A DNA stretch of 64,000 bases, from positions 248,001 to 312,000 of the forward strand of contig JALUTQ010000004.1 in NCBI GenBank assembly GCA_032718865.1, written 5' to 3'. The position numbers and the translations under genes are program-made. The notes beneath the pieces were generated by a model. That model was not told where the DNA came from. It ran no database searches and saw only the letters and a list, made by a program, of their open reading frames with translations. This document shows, one piece after another, positions 1-11,212 of this stretch. The DNA is from Tilletia caries. Taxonomy: Eukaryota > Basidiomycota > Exobasidiomycetes > Tilletiales > Tilletiaceae. Position 1 is the first letter of the stretch, and every line of letters begins with the position of its first letter.

Positions 1-1231
1 TCCTACCTCCGCAAACTCAAAGGATCAGACGCCTCGAACCTGTACGACGAAGAAGTCGCTGAGGAGGAGATGGAGTACAGTGATGATGAGGCGGAGGCGG
101 AGGCGAAGAGGAAGAAGAAGAAGGGAGGGAAGAAGAAGAAGGAGGGTATGGGTGGAGTTGGGGGTGGCGATGGTGGATCGGAGGTGGCGATGAGAAATGG
201 TCATGAGGGTGGCGGTGATGGACGTGGGCGTGGACGCGGACGCGGAGCGGATCGAGGACGAGGTCAGGACAGGGGACCAAGGCGCGGTGCCAGTGGACCA
301 GGAGGACCCGGACGCGGTCGTGGCGGTGCCAGATCATACACCGGCACGGGTGGACCAGGACCTGGTCTGAGACATCGGGATGACATGGGCAGCGCAGACA
401 CAATGATGACCTCCGCCATGTTCTCTGCAGACTCAGCGGCGCGTTCCTCCTCCTCCTCGGCGATGCCGCTGCCTTCCAGCTTACCCGCTCGTCCGATGTT
501 CTCGTACGACTTCGATAACGCCAATGACGCCTCAACGAGTGCGGCTTCGGCAACAGCGGCGGCGGGACGGAGGAACATGCCTGCGCCGTATGATGAGCAT
601 GCTGCTGTGGCTCATACGCTAGCTTTGCCCGCCACCCCAGTCGTCAAACAGCCAGTCGGGGACCACAGTGCGGCTGCTGTGGGAGGGACGTCTGTTCCTC
701 GTCCTGCTTCCTCATCTCGATGGGATCAGCGAGGACAGAACAACGCTTCTTCTCCGCAATCTCGACCGCATCAGCATCAGCATCAGCAACAGCAACAACA
801 ACGCCAGCCTCAACCTGCTTCTCCTGCTGTTGCTGAGCAGCCGCAGTCTGACTCGGCAGCCCACGTCGCGCCCCATATCAACCCGCTCTTCGCTCAACAG
901 TTCTACACCCAGACGGCATACAATAACATCCCATACGCCCAGCAGTCAGCCCAGTATTCTCAGCAAAGTCCCACTGCGCACTACCCACAGCAACATCACC
1001 AGCAGCAGCAACAGCTCCAACATCCACTTCCTCTTATCCCGCCGCAGCCCCAATTCCACCAACAACAACAGAACTGGAACGCGTACTACGCTCAGCAAGG
1101 TTATGCACACCCTTCCGCCTCGATGGGGGGCAACAACAACATGTCGATGGCCATGGCGGGTTATTCGCACCCGAGTTACGGGGGACAACAGATGTCGCAG
1201 ATGCAGAACTATGGCCAGCCGCAAGCACAGA

Positions 1232-1263
<32 letters not shown>

Positions 1264-1326
1264 AACCAACAGCAACAGTCAGGCGCAGGCTCTTACCCAT
1301 TTTATTCTCATCAGTACCAGCAATAG
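1..1326 (+). CDS. NAF1: NAF1-like H/ACA snoRNP assembly factor, 3' part
   Basis: The frame is open from base 1, so the 5' end lies outside the window; it ends at TAG 1324-1326. The first residues (KGSDASNLYDEEV followed by an EEEMEYSDDE stretch) match the region just after the Gar1-like core of Naf1, the nucleolar/nucleoplasmic factor that loads on nascent H/ACA RNPs before Gar1 replaces it. Downstream come a Lys-rich block (codons about 36-50), an RG-rich block (about 75-115), Ser/Ala-rich sequence, and a long Gln/Asn/Tyr/Pro-rich tail with CAG/CAA runs. The Naf1 call rests on the short conserved start; the low-complexity tail is typical of fungal Naf1 but not diagnostic. No intron is needed. 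It converges on the gene at 1929-3016. Confidence 0.8.
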
Positions 1327-1928
1327 AGTCTCACGTATCTTCAGCAGTGCACACTGGGAGTAAGACGAGCGCTTCAGGATCATTTTGGCGTTGATTGCAG
1401 TTGTGCTGTGTATGAATCTGGCCCGGCTTCTTGGAGGCCAAACTTTTCGATTTGAGAGAGAGAGGTATGTGCAATTCTGCAGCCGCCCCGTGGCTGGATG
1501 AATCTTAGGAGCGTAGAGATCGTTTCGAGAGATGGGATGGGATGATGGACGAGACCGAAAAAAAGGCTTGCTCGTCTGCCGAGCGAAAGTGCGCGGATGT
1601 GTTCTCCCTTTTTGAAGACTTGCTGTGAGATTTGCTACCGATCGTTGCCTGTCCAGTGCCGGCAGTTCTAAAGTTGCGAGAGAAGTCGACGAGAATGTTG
1701 AGAGGGGCCGTTTGCAGTTGTCGTCTGGAATCTGCCGAAAGCCGAAAGCCGGATGGGTTTCCTTGAAAGGACTCGTTATGACATCGTCTACTTCATTCGT
1801 TCGAGTCAAAACATTTCGGCTTCCTCGTTCGGGAGTTTCCGACGCCGCTCATTCAGGAGGGAAAAAAAGTAAACCTGGGAGAAAGGAAAGTCAGCGTGCC
1901 CAGAAGTGCGCGCGCGTCTCCCGCCGTT
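1327..1928. other. convergent intergenic region
   Basis: About 600 bp between two convergent genes (NAF1 and YRA1). It holds only short overlapping ORFs on both strands with no recognisable domain. Presumably 3' UTR and terminator sequence; nothing else is seen. Confidence 0.6.
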
Positions 1929-3016
1929 CTACTGCATGTCCACGTCGCGGTCGACTCCCGGTTTAGGTGCATGCACGCTCTGCGCCATCGCAGCTGTCGC
2001 AGGCGCCTTCATGAACGCGTCGAGTTCCGCATCGAGGTCGCCGGCCGACTTGGGTCCGCTACCGCCGCCGCCAGCGGCGGGCCCGCGAGCCGATCGTGTG
2101 GAGCCGGAGGTTCCGCGGGTTGCGTGGGAGCTGACGGAGCGAGAAGGTTGGTTGGATGTGGATGGATTTGTGTTCGGTCCGCGTCGTTGGTTTGGCTTTG
2201 GCTGGGACGTTGCGCTGTAGAGAGAGAGGAAAGAGGGGCAGAGGTCAGTGACGTAGTAGACTGGTACAGGGAAATGGGGCAAGATAAGAAACATACGCAT
2301 CCAGTCTCGAGAGCAGATCCCGTCCTTCTACCCGCTGTATCAGTGGAACAGCCCTCTTCCCCCCCCCCCCCGCCCCCCCGCCCCCCCCCGCCCCCCGCCC
2401 CCCGCCCCCCCGCCCCCCCGCCTCCCGATGGTCCAGCACCGCCACGCGAGTCGCGCTCACCACCTTCACTTCTTCGCGCCTTCCTGTCGTGCACAGCCTC
2501 GAAAGAAACGGAGATCGGTTCGCCCCGAGCATGCTGACCGTCGAACTCCGTCTTCGCACTAGCCGCGTCCTGAGCATCCTTGAAAAGCACGTATGCCACA
2601 CCCGTCGACCGTCCCGAGCGGTCATACACGACCTCGGGCGCGCTGGCTAGTGCACCCATGCTCGAGAACAGTTCGCGCAGATCCGTCTCTGTGATTTCGT
2701 AGTGGAGTCCTTCCACCTTCAGCTTGGGCGAGATGTAGTTGTTGTTGGTCGAGCCGGAGGAACGCAGGTCGCGGTGAGAAGCTGATGAGCCGAGTCGTCC
2801 GCCGCCCCCGTTCGCTTCTTCCGCGTACTTGTCGTGAACCCAGCGATCCTTGGGATCCTGAGCGCGTCGGTCGTAAGGTGTAGGTCGTGCTTTCTTGGCT
2901 GTGGATGATACGTCCCCCAGGGCGGTGTTGAGCAGCCGGGAGCTCGTCGGCGGCGCTGCTCCTGCTGCCGCTCTCGCGGCGGGGCCGTCCATGTCGATAT
3001 CTTGGAATGATTGCAT
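1929..3016 (-). CDS. YRA1: YRA1/ALYREF mRNA export adaptor (RRM protein)
   Basis: One RRM (about residues 90-165, with KLKVEGLHYEITETDLRELF as RNP2/helix 1 and GVAYVLF as RNP1) is followed by an RGG/Gly-rich segment and a C-terminal DLDAELDAFM motif, the box by which Yra1/ALYREF proteins bind the helicase Sub2/UAP56 during TREX-mediated mRNA export. The first ATG is at 3016; upstream in-frame sequence begins with GTG. One intron, 2215-2296 (GTATGT...CTACAG), separates the C-terminal exon. Across the Gly-rich stretch (plus-strand C-runs, 2360-2422) the RRM frame does not lead into the frame that ends in LLSRLDA and splices correctly to the UAP56-binding tail. One base too many or too few in a homopolymer explains this. 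It is divergent from AIM41, with a 233-bp shared promoter. Confidence 0.82.
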
Positions 3017-3249
3017 GTTGTGTACTGAATCGCGTCGCAGAAGATGGACGTTCACAAGACGGACAACGGAAACTCGTTCTCGTTGTGGTCAACCGTCAAT
3101 GCGCGACATGCCACGTGGCGACATCATGTGCACTCTGCTCGGAGCGTTCTTTTTTGCGCCAGAACCACGTGGCATCAGGATCTTGTCAGAAACTCAGCAT
3201 CGCACGCTGTTCTGATGACCACCAACTGCTCACTGGAAACTTGAAGAAG

Positions 3250-3961
3250 ATGCTCGTACCAACATCGACCCGGGTTCTGGCGAGGAGCGCGGCTGCTTCT
3301 CCCCTTACATGCGCTGCGTCGTCTTCTTTCAGTCATGTTCGTCTCGCTCAGAGGACCTTCTCCGGTGAGCTTAGAGTCGCGTACATCAGCATTCCGAAGT
3401 CGACATGCTGAATCAACCCTTTCCTTTCCTCTCGTCCCAACAGCTTCAGCACGGAAGCAGGACGACGACGCCGCCTTGCTAGAAAGCATCAAGTCCAAGC
3501 TCAAAGACTCAATGCGCGCCAGGGACTCCACCTCCTCCACCGTCCTGCGCTCCCTGCTGTCCGAATACCAATACGCCCAAAAGCAACCGAACGCAGCCTC
3601 CGGTACCGGCTCCCCCGCTTCCTTAAGCGTCGTCCTTCAGAAAGCAGCGGCCAAGCGCGCAGAGGCGGCCGCTCAGTTCCGCGCTGCGACTCCGAGTCCG
3701 CGGGAGGATTTGGCGGAGAAGGAGGACGCGGAGGCTAAAATTATCAAGGCTTTCTTGCCAGAGCCCATGTCGCGGGAAGAATTGGAGGGTGTCGTCAGGC
3801 AAGTGCTCGACAGCATTCGAGGGTCTGCGGATGGGGCGGGCGTAGAAGCTAAGAAGCTGGTAGGACAGGTCATTAAGGGTGTAAACGCAGTTGTAGACAA
3901 GGCGCGCGTGACAGGAGGAGAGGTCAGCAAAGCTGTCAATGACATCCTGAAGCAATCGTAG
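3250..3961 (+). CDS. AIM41: AIM41-like mitochondrial GatB/YqeY-domain protein
   Basis: Two exons, 3250-3364 and 3444-3961, joined over a 79-nt intron (GTGAGC...CCAACAG), give 210 residues. Exon 1 encodes an Arg/Ser/Ala-rich, acid-free start (MLVPTSTRVLARSAAASPLT) typical of a mitochondrial targeting peptide. The rest is a YqeY/GatB-tail domain: a helical N-lobe (LLESIKSKLKDSMRARDS, VLRSLLSEYQYAQ), an AEKEDAEAKIIKAFLPEPMS segment and a C-terminal VGQVIKGVNAVV helix. The family is related to the tail domain of tRNA amidotransferase GatB; the yeast member Aim41 is mitochondrial with no well-defined activity. The intronless reading from 3335 would lose the targeting peptide, so the spliced start is preferred. 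Confidence 0.9.
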
Positions 3962-4149
3962 AGGGACAAAAAATGATGCATACGGATCATCTTCAAGATT
4001 GAGGTTGAGATTGATGCAGGTTACGTCTGAAGTTCTTGCAAAGGAAGGGAGTCTAGGAACAGTAGGTATACAGGAACCCGACTTGGGTCCACTCGATGTG
4101 AAGCATCCTTGATCGCGTCCCCCTTCCATGATGAGACGATGAGAGTCCA

Positions 4150-7100
4150 TCACTGCGCCTGGATCTCGTGAATGAGCAACGCCTCCGTCGACGTAGACAG
4201 CCAACCACGATCGCCCGAGGCGACCAACAGGAAGCGTGCGGTCGCATCGATACCTGCGCATTTTTGAAAATAATCGTGTGAGCCTCCGTCTCTATTTTCT
4301 TTTCAAGGCAGGCTGATGCGGCACTGTCTTGCACTCACCCATCTGGGAGACAAAACCGCCGTGGTGGCCCGCAACGATACGGAACGGCGTTGTCGCTACA
4401 GTAGCCTCCGTGTCCCATAATCGGACATTGTCAAAGGATCCGCTGTTGTGACAAGCAGAAGCAGATCGTTAGCATGCGAGCACCGCTACATGCGGGGAGT
4501 CAAGAGAGAGAAACAGGACAACGTACCAAACGATATGTCTCCCATTCGGCATCGCACACAGCGCCGACACGCTCCCACTCCCCATCGGCAACTTCAAGCT
4601 CCGCACAAATCTCGGATTATGCTTGCTATCATCAACTTCGTCCCTGCTGCCCCCCACCATGCGCAAATCCCACTCATCCACCGTCTCGTTCCGTCTGCCC
4701 ACGTAGATCCGATCGCCAAAGGCCGACCAACACGCTGTCGCGCACCAGGGCGGCGTCTTGTCCGGTAGCGCAAGGGCATGTACACCCCTCCCATTCTCGT
4801 ACGGATTCGACGACGACGACGAGAACGAGGACGCCGTGGGTGCTTCGAATCCGAAGTGCCCGCTGAGGCCACTCAGCGTCCGCTGTAACCCATGCGAGCC
4901 ATTGACCGCCCCATTCATGTGCGCATGAGGACCCGAGATGTCGAGCACGTTGTTCGAATTGATGTGAGAATGCCCATTCGCAAGCACGCCCACCGGTCCA
5001 CTCGTGCTCTTCACCCGTCGGTCCCACAGCATCACCTGTCCAGCCAGCGTCGTCGACAGTAGGATGTCATCGCTGAACGTGGACACGTCGTCGCTGAACC
5101 CGCGCACCGTCGAAGCAGGTCCGAAGGCCGGCTTGGGCAGATGAGACGTCTGCGTACGAGGTTTCGGAGGCGGTTGTGGCGCCGCAAGGTCAGGGATATT
5201 GGCCGACATCGTTGGAAGTGGCTGGGAGGACGGTAGCGCGGGGGTCAGCCCACCCAAAGCCACAGGCATGGGCGAGCTAGCAGCAGCAGGCGTTCCATTG
5301 GACGGCAGGACCAAGCTTCCTCCGGAACCCGTATAGAAACCCGGACTGTTTGCGTTGTACAGAGTCGATGAGGATTGGGTTCGAGCCAGGACGGGAAGAT
5401 TGGTAGATGGCATGCAGGGTGTTCCCACCCCTGCCGCTCGTTCGCGCAGGGCGATAGCGAACAGCGGTTGGTCATCATCATCGGCGTCGGCATCTCCATC
5501 CCGATCATCGTCTCCGTCCGCATCGCCCTCGGCATCAGCTGATCCGTCGGCATCTCCATCGCCATCAGCATCAGCATCGGCTTCTGCGTTCGCGTCGGTT
5601 CCGCCATTAGGCTCAGGTCCGGCTGCGCCACCGAGCGCTGTCCCGCTTGCACCAGGTTTTGAGGACGTTGTGTTCTCGCCCGCTGCTTCCTCATCGCTTC
5701 CTCCAAACAGCGAATCATTGTCCTCGTCCGCTGCATTCAATGCCGCCTTACTACTATCGCCAGTTTTGGCAGCGTCCGGTTTACTTTGGTCTGCCACAGC
5801 CGCATGTAGCGATAATCCGAGGCCAGAAGACGAAACCTGTCGATCTCTTTGCTCCTTGTCGTCTGGTGGAGCAGGAGGCGGAGGTGGTTGAGGAGCGCTC
5901 TCGCCCTTTGTTGGCTCTTCAGTGCTCGTACTTTGTGATGTCTTGCCTTCGTCGGCATTGCCCTCCTCGGTCGGCTTCGCTGCAGTCGAAGCCGAGAAAT
6001 CGACGTCCATCTCGTGATCCTTCTGAATTCGTGATTCAGGTGACCGGATGGAAATTGCAATCTGTGTATTCGGGTCATCAAGAAGAGTACCTGAGTCGCC
6101 TGTGCCCTCTTCGTTAGTTGGATTGGAGGTCCGCCTCCGTTTATGCCTTGAGCCGTTTTGGATGGGTCTAAAGCTCAGACTGGACACTTGGCCCGCATGA
6201 CCGGGATATGAACGGACGACTTTGCCAGTGTTAAGATCCCATTGCTGTCAATCATATCGGTCAGCAAAGAGCAGAGACGTAGCGAATACAAGCTTAACAT
6301 CTTCCAAGTTACTCACATGTACGTTTCGATCCCAGCTACCGCTGATCAGAGTCCGATCGCTATCTGCGAGGGCCATGACCGACACCGGCGCTTTGTGTTT
6401 CCTAAGAACGTGTTGAATCTTACCCGAAGCATGTCGGATTGTAAAGAGGTTGATGTTCCCAGACTTTTACAGGTGAGAGATAGCGTCAGTATGATTACTG
6501 TCATCTGCCCATTAAATGCTTTTTGTTGCTCACTTCTGTCCCACTTAGTCCCCACAGCGCATCGCGCTGACATGCGAGAGAATGGACTGCGCTGACTGGA
6601 AGCTCGTCTTCGACGAGCGCGGGATTCATTTTCCGGCTACAGACCGAAGCTCTTAGGATATCAGCATGATGGAGTCACGTTCAGAAGGATGCTCCATAGT
6701 CACTCACGGAATCTCGTCATTCCCCCAGAAATGTGTCATGACACCTGCGCGAACAACGCCTTCCACATACGCGTGTCGAACGCTCTGCGTCAGCATCTGT
6801 CGGCCGTTCATCGTCTTGTACAGATCGTAAGAGCGAACGTAGCCATCGCTCCCGCCTGTGAGAAGCACGGTAGAGTCTGCGCTCATTGCAAAGGCGTGAA
6901 CATGGGCGACGTGAGGCGCGGCAGCTGAGGGATCGATGCTGTATGAGTTGGTCTGGAAGACGTCATCGGAGGGCCGAACAGCCTCGAGGCGGACCTTGGT
7001 ACGCTCCGTATACGTCTCTGGTGCATATTTGCTGTAGCGCACCGGCTTGGACGGCATAGGAGGGTGTTTCCTCGGGGGCTCGGTATCCTCATCTTCGTCC

Positions 7101-7771
7101 TCATCCTCGTCATCATCGTAGTCTTCATCCAACCTGCGCCGCGCGCTGGGACGGGAGGGAGTATCGTCCGCCACGGAACTGGTCGGTCCTTGCTGGAAAC
7201 GGCTTTGCCCGAATTTGGACGGAGTCGCGAGCAGATTTTCGGAACGCGCAGCAGCGGGCGTGCCCGCTTTTGTGGTGGCTGGCGTTGGCGCGTCGTCTGG
7301 GTCCCCGTCCGCATCCTCATCCTCATCGTCGTCGTCGTCATCGTCGTCCCCGTCACCATCGGCCTCGGGGTCGACCTCCTCTTCGTCTCCGTCGGCATCG
7401 ATGTCGTCATCCTCGCCGTCTCCATCATCGTCGTCCTCATCGCCGTCTCCATCGTCGTCGCTGTCGCCTTCCGCGTCCTCATCTGCCTCCCCGTCGGCAT
7501 CCTCATCCTCCTCATCAAAATCCTGATCCTCATCGTCGTCGGCCCGGGTATCGTCATCTGCGCCGTCATCCGGCGAGTCCATTTCGACATCCCCGTCCCC
7601 TTCTGGATCGCCGTCTCCGTCGGGATCATCGTCGTCGTCCTCGTCGTCGTCTTCATCGTTATCCTCTGGCGGATCGGAGACGGCGCCGTCTTCGTCCTCG
7701 TCATCGTATTCGTCTTCGAGAATGCGGCGTCCTCTGTTGCCTGGCTTTGCGCGCGCGGTGGACCAGGCCAT
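4150..7771 (-). CDS. SPT8: SAGA complex subunit Spt8 (WD40)
   Basis: Six exons (7771-6708, 6636-6534, 6463-6317, 6244-4527, 4442-4339, 4253-4150) keep frame and give about 1079 residues, against about 600 in S. cerevisiae. Spt8 is a WD40 subunit of the SAGA coactivator that contacts TBP. Signatures are VHAFAMSADSTVLLTGGSDG YVRSYD (repeat 1), SLACQRDALWGLSGT, INLFTIRHASGK, LISGSWDRNV, a final VRLWDTEATV, and the C-terminal ASGDRGWLSTSTEALLIHEI. Two insertions account for the length: an N-terminal Asp/Glu tract (about residues 20-160) and a roughly 300-residue Ser/Ala/Asp-rich loop in the WD domain. Introns are 70-85 nt. The one at 6464-6533 ends in AAAAG rather than a pyrimidine-AG, the only weak border. 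The dense Asp codons create long antisense ORFs, which are shadows. Confidence 0.9.
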
Positions 7772-8113
7772 CGTCCGTTGTCACCCGCTGGCAGGCCGAA
7801 GCTGAGATCTCGTTCCCGGAAGCCTCAGAGCTCCGCTTCATGCCATCCAGCCTGCAGCCTGCTTCCCATGCATTTATCGCTTCACCCATCCATCATGCTT
7901 CCCGATGCTCGTATTCGCGCGAAGGATGGTGTTCCACTGTCGGACCGACAAGGAAGCATGATCATGCGAATATGCTGGATGATCAACAAGTGGGAGCTCC
8001 TCGACGTTGCTCGCACTCACTTGACTCGCAGGTCAGTGCACGCCTCGCTCTCGTTGCTCCTATCCACGACCTCACCCACTGGGAACAGAGAAACACACGC
8101 AGGACTCGACACG
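7772..8113. promoter_or_regulatory. shared divergent promoter of SPT8 and VMA8
   Basis: 342 bp between the start codons of two divergent genes. No TATA box or repeated site stands out; the assignment is from position only. Confidence 0.5.
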
Positions 8114-9243
8114 ATGTCTGGAAAGGGAGCGCGCGAAAACACCTTCCCCACGCGGGCCACGCTCAACGCGACCAAGCTCCGGCTCAAGGGCGCCCAGACC
8201 GGCCACTCGCTCCTCAAGCGCAAGGCCGACGCTCTCCAAAAGCGCTTCCGCACCATCACCGACAAGATCGACGAGGCCAAGCGCAAGATGGGAAGGGTCA
8301 TGCAGCTCGCATCCTTCTCGCTCGCCGAAGTCACCTATGCGACCGGTGACATCTCCTACATCGTCCAGGAGAGCGTCAAGTCGGCCAGCTTCCGGGTCCA
8401 GGCCAAGCAGGAGAACGTCTCCGGTGTGCTCTTGCCCGCCTTCGAGGCACAGCCGCAGGTCTCAGGAGGTGCAGCAGGTAAGTCTGAACTGTCCAAGTGT
8501 ATGCGAGGAGACCGCCGCGATCTTACTGAACCGTCCGCTGCCCCTCTAGAATTTGCCCTCACTGGTCTGTCACGAGGTGGTCAGCAAGTGCAAAAGGCGA
8601 GAGACACCTACACGAAGGCACTCAAAACCCTCATCGAGCTCGCCAGTCTACAGACCGCCTTCGTCATCCTTGACGAGGTCATCCGTATGACAAACCGACG
8701 CGTGAATGCTATCGAGCACGTCATTATTCCCCGTCTGGAGAACACCATATCTTACATCGTTTCCGAGCTTGACGAAGCAGACAGGTACGTCGAATATTCG
8801 CCCGTACTTCTTGATGCCCCCATCTTCCTCCGCTGAGAACTCACAACTTTGAGTTCAATCATTACAGAGAGGAGTTCTTCCGTCTCAAGAAGGTTCAAGG
8901 CAAGAAGAAGCGTACGGCAGAAGAGGCGGAGCGGGAGCAAACAGCAAATCGAAAAGCTGCAGGGGCGGCGGCTGCTGCTTCTGCTGCGACAGCCGCGGCA
9001 GTGCCGGAGGGAGACGGAGTTGGAGATGGGAAGGGAGAGGCAAAGGCAGAGGGAGATGGTGAGACGAAGGCGGAGGGAGATGGAGAGGCAGAGAAAGACG
9101 AGGAAAAGGGAGAAGAAGAGGGAGAGGGAGAGGAAGAGGATGATGGAGAAGCACAGCAAGAGCCGGAGGAGGAAGCAACACCAGCAACTCGTGAAAGCTC
9201 AGATATGCTCAGCGGAGGCAAGGATGAAGATGTCATCTTCTGA
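8114..9243 (+). CDS. VMA8: V-type proton ATPase subunit D
   Basis: Three exons (8114-8477, 8550-8784, 8868-9243; introns 72 and 83 nt) give 324 residues. Subunit D is the central-stalk coiled coil of the V1 sector that turns inside the A3B3 ring. The start (ENTFPTRATLNATKLRLKGA), the long helix with LKRKADALQKRFR, the GLSRGGQQVQKAR turn and the C-terminal helix (RRVNAIEHVIIPRLENTISY, then SELDEADREEFFRLKKVQGKKK) follow the family closely. The family is about 250 residues. Here about 75 extra residues follow the KKK: an Ala run, then Gly/Asp and Glu/Lys-rich repeats. The tail is in frame and uninterrupted. The start is the first ATG in frame with the conserved N-terminus. Confidence 0.95.
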
Positions 9244-9661
9244 GCAGGCCGGCCCGAACGACAGCTTCTCCCGGTCTTCCCCTCTAAGTTGACATCCTCC
9301 CCCGCTACCTCTATTGGCCACTTCGATCTCGTTTGTTCTTTTCTTTTCTCCCACTCACAGTGTACATGAATTACAGTCATATTACCGTTGGCATCCTTCG
9401 CTATGTTCGCAATCGTTCAACGAGCTGACTGCTTCTTTGATTTCACTGACTTGAAACACAGACTTCGTTCATCGAACCGCTGCTGACATGTTTGTTCATC
9501 GCAACAGGTCGAGCTTCAAGGCACAACAGCCAATACCACATCTTGTATTAGGCTACAGGATGGACGGCTGCATGTCGGGATGTAGACAGAAGAAGAGCGA
9601 AGCATGAAGGCAAGGTACGACCTATGGGACGATCCTCAGAAGCGGCGACGTTTGTGGGGGT
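9244..9661. other. convergent intergenic region
   Basis: 418 bp between the 3' ends of VMA8 and the first CFEM gene. No coding or repeat signal is seen. Confidence 0.6.
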
Positions 9662-10452
9662 TTACAGGACAACAACAACACCAGCCGAGAAGGCCGCAGC
9701 ACCCACGATGGCGGGCCACACGAAGTCAACGGCAAGGCCTGCTCCGCTCTTCATGCTCGTTGCAGGAGCAGCCGGGGCAGCGGGTTCGTTCATGTTCGTC
9801 ATGCCGCCCATGGGAGCACCAGCGGGCGGGTTCAGCTCGGTGGGGGTCTGCTCGGTGGTCGAAGTTTCAGTGGCGGGGTCCTGTCCAGGGGTCGCATCGC
9901 CGGCGCCTTCGGTCGTGTTGGTAGCGGCACCAGCAGCGTCAGAAGCGGCTGTAGTAGCGTTCGGCCACTTGAAGGTTGCCTTCTGATTTGCTGCTTCGCA
10001 AGCTTGTTGGAGTCTGGAGTACGCGAACGGCAAGCTGCACGGGAGACAAACATTTCACGAAGGGATCGGACGGAGAGGATCAGCGTCGAAGGTCATCAAA
10101 GGAAACAGGGGATTCAAGGATATGAGTACGTACGCTGGAGCACAGTCCTTCGTGATGCACTCAGCAGCGTGCTTGCCGAACTTGTCGCTCTTGCACCAGC
10201 AGGCCAGATCCTTCTCGCCCTTGCATCCGACCTCCTTAGCGGCGGAAACAGTGCAGTCTGGGCAGGAGGCCAAAGCGTCTTAGGTCAGTCATCGAAAGCC
10301 TTTACAAAGACGAGTGAGAGAACTGAACACTCACTTTTTCCACATGTGGCCAGGAGAGCGAGGTCGGGAGTTTCGGTAGGATAAGGGCTCTTCTGCGCAA
10401 GGACGGAGCCTGTGGCGAGAGCGAGGGCGATGAAAACGACGGAGAAACGCAT
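9662..10452 (-). CDS. CFEM-domain GPI-anchored secreted protein A
   Basis: Three exons (10452-10335, 10278-10134, 10034-9662) give 211 residues. The start MRFSVVFIALALATGSVLA is a signal peptide. A CFEM domain follows (about residues 37-99): CPDC, GC, the CFEM-typical KDLACWC, then C-ITKD-C and a last Cys, with one additional Cys (about residue 37) before the eight. After a Thr/Pro-rich linker the protein ends in a hydrophobic stretch (VWPAIVGAAAFSAGVVVVL), a GPI-anchor signal. CFEM proteins are fungal cell-wall or membrane proteins; some bind haem for iron uptake, others act in host interaction. Which applies is not visible. First of five CFEM genes within 13 kb. Introns 56 and 99 nt; the first acceptor (CTAAG) is the least certain. 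Confidence 0.85.
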
Positions 10453-11212
10453 CTTTGAAGTGGGCAAGGAGGCGGCCAAACCACAGTGTGACTGAAGAAG
10501 AAGAGGGTTGAAGCGGGTAGAGGGTGAAGAACAGGGGAGGGGGGAAGGTGAGAAAGTTGAGTACGGCCCGCCTATTATACGTGTCTCCCAATCTGATCCA
10601 GAACAGGATTCGTTCCCTTCTGTCAGCGACACTTCCACCGCCGCACGATGAGGCGACGACTGCTGCGCAGCAAGTCAATCCTCGGCCGTGCAGATCTCCT
10701 TGGGGATCTCATCAAGAGTTTGGCACGCACAAGACGAGAGTCAAGACACGGGTACTGACGAGAACTTCCGTTCTCCGTCGGACGCTTCGCAATTTTGCAG
10801 GGCCGCAACAGTGGAAAAACGATTGGGGGAGACGTGCGCACGCTGTCGCCACTCCGTCGGCCGTCGCGCTGCGACCCATTTTGGGCGCGTGCATGCGTAA
10901 ATCTCAGATCTCAATGCCATTTTCCATCTCATTCCGGCGAACCCAACACACGGGCAACGTTATCATGGATGCGTCGGTCCTAAAAGCCTGCAGGCGTGCA
11001 CCACTCTCATGTGCACGGGCACGACAACTGCCCGTGCTTCATCAAGAAGCGCCAATCGTCTCCATAATAAGAGGCGGAGGTCCGGGGGATCGAATGACCC
11101 AGGCCTTCGAAGGCAGGACCTCCAACTTCTTCTTCGTTCCCGCATCGACGCAACTCGCCGTCATACGTTACTCACTTACTCACCCCCGTCCAACCAACCT
11201 ATCCAACCAACC
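10453..11212. promoter_or_regulatory. divergent intergenic region between CFEM genes A and B
   Basis: 760 bp with no convincing gene. It contains the promoters of two divergently transcribed secreted-protein genes. A CATAATAAGAGGCG stretch at 11062-11075 is a possible TATA-like element for gene B. Short ORFs here lack any domain. Confidence 0.45.

Noticed and set aside
17..578. Arg/His/Pro-rich minus-strand ORFs
   Set aside because: Reverse reading of the NAF1 Lys- and Gly/Arg-rich codons.
7064..8836. 590-codon plus-strand ORF rich in Ile/Val/Leu, looking like a membrane protein
   Set aside because: It is antisense to the Asp-codon tract of SPT8 (GAC/GAT read backwards gives Val/Ile) and then merges with VMA8 exon 1-2 sequence and its unspliced introns.
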